Below are positions 60,203 to 64,000 of a stretch of DNA of 64,000 nt, one piece after another (positions within the stretch are counted from its first letter, which is position 1; each line of letters opens with the position of its first letter). The notes below the pieces were generated by a model that saw only the letters and a list, made by a program, of their open reading frames with translations, did no database searches and was not told the origin of the DNA. The position numbers were made by a program, and so were the translations under genes. The DNA is from an uncultured Acetatifactor sp. (GTDB lineage: Bacteria > Bacillota > Clostridia > Lachnospirales > Lachnospiraceae): contig CAJTSE010000004.1 of the NCBI GenBank assembly GCA_910578815.1, positions 189,045 through 253,044 of the forward strand. Direction: 5' to 3'.

Positions 60203-60227
60203 GGGCGCGGGGTGCGCCCTTATTTTT
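60203..60227 (+). terminator. partial terminator between tube and chaperone genes
   Basis: GGGCGC at 60203-60208 pairs with GCGCCC at 60214-60219, then TTATTTTTA. It fits the need for far more tube than chaperone. Confidence 0.65.
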
Positions 60228-60247
60228 ATATAAAGGAGAATAGAAAA

Positions 60248-60655
60248 ATGAATTTGGTTGAAAGGCTGTTAGCAGTAGACAAAAAGGAGTTTGACAAGAT
60301 CGAGCGCAAAGAGATACCGAGCAGGCAGTTATCTAAACTTTTGGGAGCCGATGCAAAAGTAACCATACAAGCGGTTGACGGCGATCTTTTCGGCGGCTTG
60401 TCTGCAAGCGGGTTAGATGAAAGCGGGGAGGTTGATTACGGCAGGGCGTTTTCCACTAATGCCAAAATTGCCGCCGCAGGCATCGTGGATCCGGATCTGA
60501 AAGACGAGGCTTTATTAAAGCATTTGGGCGTTGCGACACCGGCAGACGCGGCAAAGAAGATTTTCAAGGGCGAGATCAACAAGATTTCAACGGAGATTGC
60601 AAAGTTAAGCGGTTTTAACGATGAAGAAACAACGGATAAAGAAGTAAAAAACTAA
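60248..60655 (+). CDS. tail assembly chaperone, XkdN-like (zero-frame product)
   Basis: A 135-residue chaperone: LVERLLAVDKKEFDKIERKE, DLFGGLSASGLDESGEVDYG, KIAAAGIVDPDLKDEALLKH, the layout of PBSX XkdN. Its last codons lie on the slippery heptamer at 60646-60652, directly before the TAA at 60653. A -1 slip fuses it to the next frame. Confidence 0.88.
   Translation: MNLVERLLAVDKKEFDKIERKEIPSRQLSKLLGADAKVTIQAVDGDLFGGLSASGLDESGEVDYGRAFSTNAKIAAAGIVDPDLKDEALLKHLGVATPADAAKKIFKGEINKISTEIAKLSGFNDEETTDKEVKN
60646..60652 (+). promoter_or_regulatory. programmed -1 frameshift site
   Basis: A AAA AAC in the canonical X XXY YYZ register with the zero frame (GTA AAA AAC TAA). After the slip the reading is CTA ATT GAA AGC GAT, with no stop before the ATG at 60679 in the same frame. 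Confidence 0.75.
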
Positions 60656-60678
60656 TTGAAAGCGATAGAGAGGTAAAC

Positions 60679-60837
60679 ATGGATTATCTTCACTATCGCT
60701 TTAAAAATTGGAAACCGTTTGAATACATGAGCCTGCCGGAAGGACAAAAGCGCGTAGCGCGGGCGTATATGCGGCAGGAAATGAGGGATAAAGCGGAAGA
60801 AAACAAAGAAATACAAAAAGCGATCGGAGGTGGTTAA
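60679..60837 (+). CDS. second tail chaperone segment (frameshift extension)
   Basis: The open frame reached by the -1 slip codes for 52 residues from its own ATG: YLHYRFKNWKPFEYMSLPEG then a Lys/Glu-rich helix (MRQEMRDKAEENKEIQKAIG). It matches the T part of the G-GT tail chaperone pair. A ribosome site (GAGAGG) before the ATG is also present, so separate translation cannot be excluded. It stops 1 base before the tape measure GTG. Confidence 0.75.
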   Translation: MDYLHYRFKNWKPFEYMSLPEGQKRVARAYMRQEMRDKAEENKEIQKAIGGG

Positions 60838-60838
60838 T

Positions 60839-63800
60839 GTGGGCAGGGTTATCAGTACGGCAATACAATTTATTGACGGTTTCACAAGACCTTCAAGGGA
60901 AGTCATACAGAGTATGCGCCAAATGGGGAATGAGGCGATAAAAGCCGGAAAGCAGATCCAAAACGCCGGTAAGACGATAGCAAACGCCGGTGCCACATTG
61001 ACAAAGGCAGTAACCCTCCCGATCGCGGGAGTAGCAACGGCGGCGGTAAAAACCGCCGCTGATTTTGAGGCATCAATGTCTAAAGTTGGGGCGATTGCGG
61101 GGGCGGTGGCAGAAGATGAAATATCCGGCATAATTCAAAAAGCGGGAGAAATGGGGCTTTCATTTAAAGAAGGCACAGATATAACAGAAACCGCAATGAA
61201 CATTTTAAAAGCAAAGGCGCAGCAAATGGGCGCAACAACATCATTTTCCGCAAGCGAGAGCGCGGAGGCTATGCAGTATATGGCTATGGCGGGGTGGAAA
61301 ACCGCCGATATGATGGACGGCATCGCAGGTATTATGAACCTTGCGGCAGCATCGGGCGAAGATTTGGCGGCAACATCGGACATTGTAACGGACGGATTAA
61401 CCGCGTTTGGAATGGCGGCGAAGGATAGCGGTAGATTTGCCGATGTTATGGCGGCGACATCATCAAATGCAAATACAAATGTTGCCCTTATGGGGGAAAC
61501 ATTCAAATATTGCGCGTCAACAGCGGGCGCAATGGGATATAGCATAGAGGATATTTCCGTAGCAATCGGAATTATGGGAAATGCCGGTATAAAGGGCAGC
61601 ATGGCAGGCACTACTCTAAAGAATACAATAGCAAATTTGGCAAAACCGACAGACGCGCAGGCGGCAGTAATGAAAAAGTTGGGTATCAGCTTAACCGACA
61701 GCAGCGGAAACATGAAAAGTTTTGCGGAGGTAATGGATAACCTGCGATCGTCATTTTCGGGATTATCAGAAACGGAAAAAGCAGCAGCGGCAACCACTTT
61801 AGCGGGCAAGGAAAGCATGGCGGGGCTTTTGACGATTGTAAACGCAAGTACAGAAGATTTTGACAAGCTGACAGCGGCAATCAAAGGATCCGAGGGAGCC
61901 GCCGAAACAATGGCGGGGAAGATGCTTGACAATTTAAACGGACAAATTACGCTTTTAAAATCTGCAATAGAAGGGATATTGATAACAGTAGGCGATAAGC
62001 TGTTGCCGTACATAAAAAAAGCGGTTTCATGGTTTCAGACGGCAGCAGATTATATAAATGGTTTGAGTGAGGCGCAAGTAGATAACATTGTAAAGTGGGC
62101 GGGTATTGCGGCGGCGATCGGTCCGGTAGTAATGATTTTCGGAAAGATTGTTACAGCAGTAGGAACCGCACAACGGATATTCGGAACGATCACAAAGACA
62201 ATAGCAAATTTCGGCGGCATTATGGGCGTTATTACAAGCCCTGCAGGAATAGTGATCGGCGTACTGGCTGCAATCGCATTAGCGGCGTTTCTGATAATAA
62301 AGAATTGGGATAAAGTCAAGGACTTTTTGCAGGGCGTTGGAAATTGGTTTAAAAATGCGTTTGAAAAAGCGGGTTTTTCGGTCGAGGGGTTTAAAAATAA
62401 GTTTAGATCAATCGGGAACACGATCGGCAGCATAGCGGGGAAGATAGGCGGCTTTTGCAAGGCGGTAGCAGGAATATTTAAGAAAGAATTTGCGGGCGAT
62501 ATAAAAGCGGGTGCAGCAGAAGCGGGCGGCATACTGGAAACGCTTGTAGGCGGCACAGTGGCAGCTTTTGACGGTATTGTAACAGCAGTTGACAAAGGAC
62601 TGCAGGTATTCGATGCGCTGTTAAGTTTCTTTACCGGTACATTTTCCGGTAATTGGGATAATGCGGCACAGGGTTTTAGAAACAGCCTAAAGAACATTTT
62701 CCCGCCCGATATAGCGGAAGGATTAACTAAGGCTTTTGATACTGCATTGCCGGTAATAAAAGCGGCAGTATCGGGAATAAAGGCAATGTTTGGCGGGCTT
62801 GTGCAAGATGCAAAGAAGATATTCGGGGGAATTACAACGGTATTTAAGGGCATCGGCACAATGTTAAAGGGAATATTCAGCGGTGATGCAGAAACCGCCC
62901 TAAAAGGGTTTCAGACGGCAGCAGGCGGCATTGTAGATACAATAGGAAATATATTTAAGGCAAAGATAAACGCGATCAAAAATTTTGTTGTGGGCGCGTT
63001 CTCTACTTTCCTGCCGGAAAGCGTTGTTAAAAAAATTGCGGGCGTGTTTGATGCGGTGGCGAGTGCGTGGGATATTGCGATCGGTGCCGCGAAGGGCTAC
63101 ATCAGCGGTTTTGTGCAGGCAATAAAACCGCTGATCGAAAACATAAAGACAATTTTTAAAGGCGTGGCGCAGTTTGTAAAGGGCGTGTTTACCGGAGATT
63201 GGAAGGGCGCACTGAATGGACTGAAAACCATAGCAAGCGGCGCATTATCCGGTTTGGTAAACATCATAAAGGCACCGTTTAAGCTGATAGCCAACACGGT
63301 AAAAGGGGCGGTTAATTCCTTTAAAAATCTGAATATCGTAAAAAGTATTTTTACAGCTTTAGGAAATGCGATCAAGAATGTACTAACCAAGTGCGGCGTT
63401 GACATGAAGAAATTCAGCGCAACGATCAATAACATTAAAACGCGGGTAGGCAGCATCATAAACGGATTGAAAACGATATTCAGCACCGTATTTAATGCGA
63501 TCGGGAAAGTGGTTAAGGCACTGGCAACCGTAATAGCAAATATTTTCGGCAAAAAGGTAAGCAGCACCTGCAGCGCGGCGGGCGCGGTCATTACGGCGTT
63601 TAAGGCGGTGGCAAGCGCGGCATTTAACTTTATTGCCGGAGCCATAAAAAAAGCAATGAATATCATTGTACCGGTTGTAAAGGTTGCGTTTGGGGCAATT
63701 AAGGGCGCAATTTCCGCAGCAGTAAACACCATTACATCAATCATTAGCGGGGTACTGACTGTTTTCGATGGACTGATAACTTTTATTTCGGGTGTATTTA

Positions 63801-64000
63801 CCGGAAATTGGCGGCAGGCGTGGGAAGGTGTAAAGAGTATTTTCAAGGGTATTTTTGACACGTTCGCGGCAATCTGCAAGGCACCGATCAACGCGGTCAT
63901 AGGCATCATAAACGGCGCAATTTCAGCTTTAAACAAAATCAATGTTTGGACCTATGTCAATACTTTGGACAAAAAAAGTCGAAAGATTATGCTGCTTTTT
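60839..64000 (+). CDS. tape measure protein, 3' end outside the window
   Basis: A frame open from GTG 60839 (GGAGG 8 bases upstream) to the window edge, more than 1050 residues. It shows phage tail tape measure features: NEAIKAGKQIQNAGKTIANAG, the TP901-like core FEASMSKVGAIAG, AGWKTADMMDGIAGIMNLAAAS and TLAGKESMAGLL, then hydrophobic segments and repeated Gly-rich modules (ISGVFTGNWRQAWEGVKSIF and GVFTGDWKGALNGLKTIA). It sets tail length and may help DNA entry. Large open frames on the minus strand here are only its shadows. Confidence 0.93.
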   Translation, partial: MGRVISTAIQFIDGFTRPSREVIQSMRQMGNEAIKAGKQIQNAGKTIANAGATLTKAVTLPIAGVATAAVKTAADFEASMSKVGAIAGAVAEDEISGIIQKAGEMGLSFKEGTDITETAMNILKAKAQQMGATTSFSASESAEAMQYMAMAGWKTADMMDGIAGIMNLAAASGEDLAATSDIVTDGLTAFGMAAKDSGRFADVMAATSSNANTNVALMGETFKYCASTAGAMGYSIEDISVAIGIMGNAGIKGSMAGTTLKNTIANLAKPTDAQAAVMKKLGISLTDSSGNMKSFAEVMDNLRSSFSGLSETEKAAAATTLAGKESMAGLLTIVNASTEDFDKLTAAIKGSEGAAETMAGKMLDNLNGQITLLKSAIEGILITVGDKLLPYIKKAVSWFQTAADYINGLSEAQVDNIVKWAGIAAAIGPVVMIFGKIVTAVGTAQRIFGTITKTIANFGGIMGVITSPAGIVIGVLAAIALAAFLIIKNWDKVKDFLQGVGNWFKNAFEKAGFSVEGFKNKFRSIGNTIGSIAGKIGGFCKAVAGIFKKEFAGDIKAGAAEAGGILETLVGGTVAAFDGIVTAVDKGLQVFDALLSFFTGTFSGNWDNAAQGFRNSLKNIFPPDIAEGLTKAFDTALPVIKAAVSGIKAMFGGLVQDAKKIFGGITTVFKGIGTMLKGIFSGDAETALKGFQTAAGGIVDTIGNIFKAKINAIKNFVVGAFSTFLPESVVKKIAGVFDAVASAWDIAIGAAKGYISGFVQAIKPLIENIKTIFKGVAQFVKGVFTGDWKGALNGLKTIASGALSGLVNIIKAPFKLIANTVKGAVNSFKNLNIVKSIFTALGNAIKNVLTKCGVDMKKFSATINNIKTRVGSIINGLKTIFSTVFNAIGKVVKALATVIANIFGKKVSSTCSAAGAVITAFKAVASAAFNFIAGAIKKAMNIIVPVVKVAFGAIKGAISAAVNTITSIISGVLTVFDGLITFISGVFTGNWRQAWEGVKSIFKGIFDTFAAICKAPINAVIGIINGAISALNKINVWTYVNTLDKKSRKIMLLF

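Noticed and set aside
61135..63942. Three long open frames on the minus strand (292, 269 and 281 codons).
   Set aside because: They lie opposite the tape measure gene, which is an open, recognisable frame on the plus strand; the minus products are low-complexity and look like shadows.

Overview
The window looks like a chromosome segment of a Gram-positive anaerobe of the Clostridia, probably a Lachnospiraceae-type gut bacterium. The grounds are strong AGGAGG-type ribosome binding sites, TTG and GTG starts, a BceRS-BceAB-like module, a DUF1538/PII-like pair, zinc-ribbon ABC exporters and a myophage with PBSX-like tail genes. The organism is inferred from gene style, not proven. The host part is 1 to about 36.05 kb. 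The rest, about 36.15 kb to the right edge, is one prophage or phage genome read on the plus strand and cut off inside its tape measure gene.

Host part. 1-7 kb holds small accessory genes: a DUF2200 protein, two GNAT enzymes (one fused to a membrane domain), a frameshifted gene, and a minus-strand operon of an XRE-methyltransferase fusion, a HAD phosphatase-like protein and a Nudix hydrolase. 6.97-9.2 kb is a large minus-strand protein with a C-terminal OTU-like cysteine protease signature, a candidate secreted effector. 9.4-12.1 kb is a TetR regulator with a palindromic operator over its own promoter, followed by a MacB/FtsX-like ABC transporter. 12.15-12.42 kb is a complete tiny transcription unit (promoter, ribosome site, 25-codon ORF, hairpin). 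12.6-18.7 kb has two zinc-ribbon ABC half-exporters flanking a DUF1854 protein, then a P-loop kinase-like protein. 18.7-20.9 kb is a DUF1538 membrane protein translationally coupled to a tandem PII-like regulator. Then come an ankyrin protein, tRNA-Val(CAC), a phosphatase-deacylase fusion, a dead lipoprotein gene, a COG3044-type ATPase, and a BceRS-BceAB-like antimicrobial peptide sensing and resistance module. 33.5-34.8 kb is a scar of truncated MATE and Nudix genes followed by a 68-bp direct repeat pair. The host part ends with an orphan FliD-like protein.

Phage part. Early genes: IS30-type HTH, PAPS-reductase-like protein, a tRNA-like RNA, an HUH rolling-circle Rep-like protein with adjacent stem-loops, a catalytically dead RNase H-like protein, three DNA methyltransferases with a MazF-like protein between two of them, SSB, ParA and ParB, many small genes, a DnaQ-like exonuclease and a sigma-like activator. 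Late genes start at a near-consensus promoter (49851-49879): HNH, terminase small and large subunits, portal, ClpP-type protease, HK97 capsid, connectors, tail terminator, contractile sheath, tube, tail chaperones joined by a canonical -1 slippery heptamer, and the tape measure. The contractile sheath and tube show a myovirus. No integrase, repressor, lysis module or baseplate gene is inside the window.

Most notable observations: (1) phage DNA carries several G tracts of 7-9 while the host part has none longer than 6, and two phage genes (a methyltransferase and a TM2 protein) are out of frame by exactly one G; (2) a -1 programmed frameshift site in the tail chaperone; (3) a tRNA-like element missing one arm; (4) an RNase H fold protein with all aligned catalytic acids replaced; (5) the OTU-like effector; (6) hairpin repeats shared between 15.8 kb and 34.5 kb; (7) short transcription units coding only tiny peptides.
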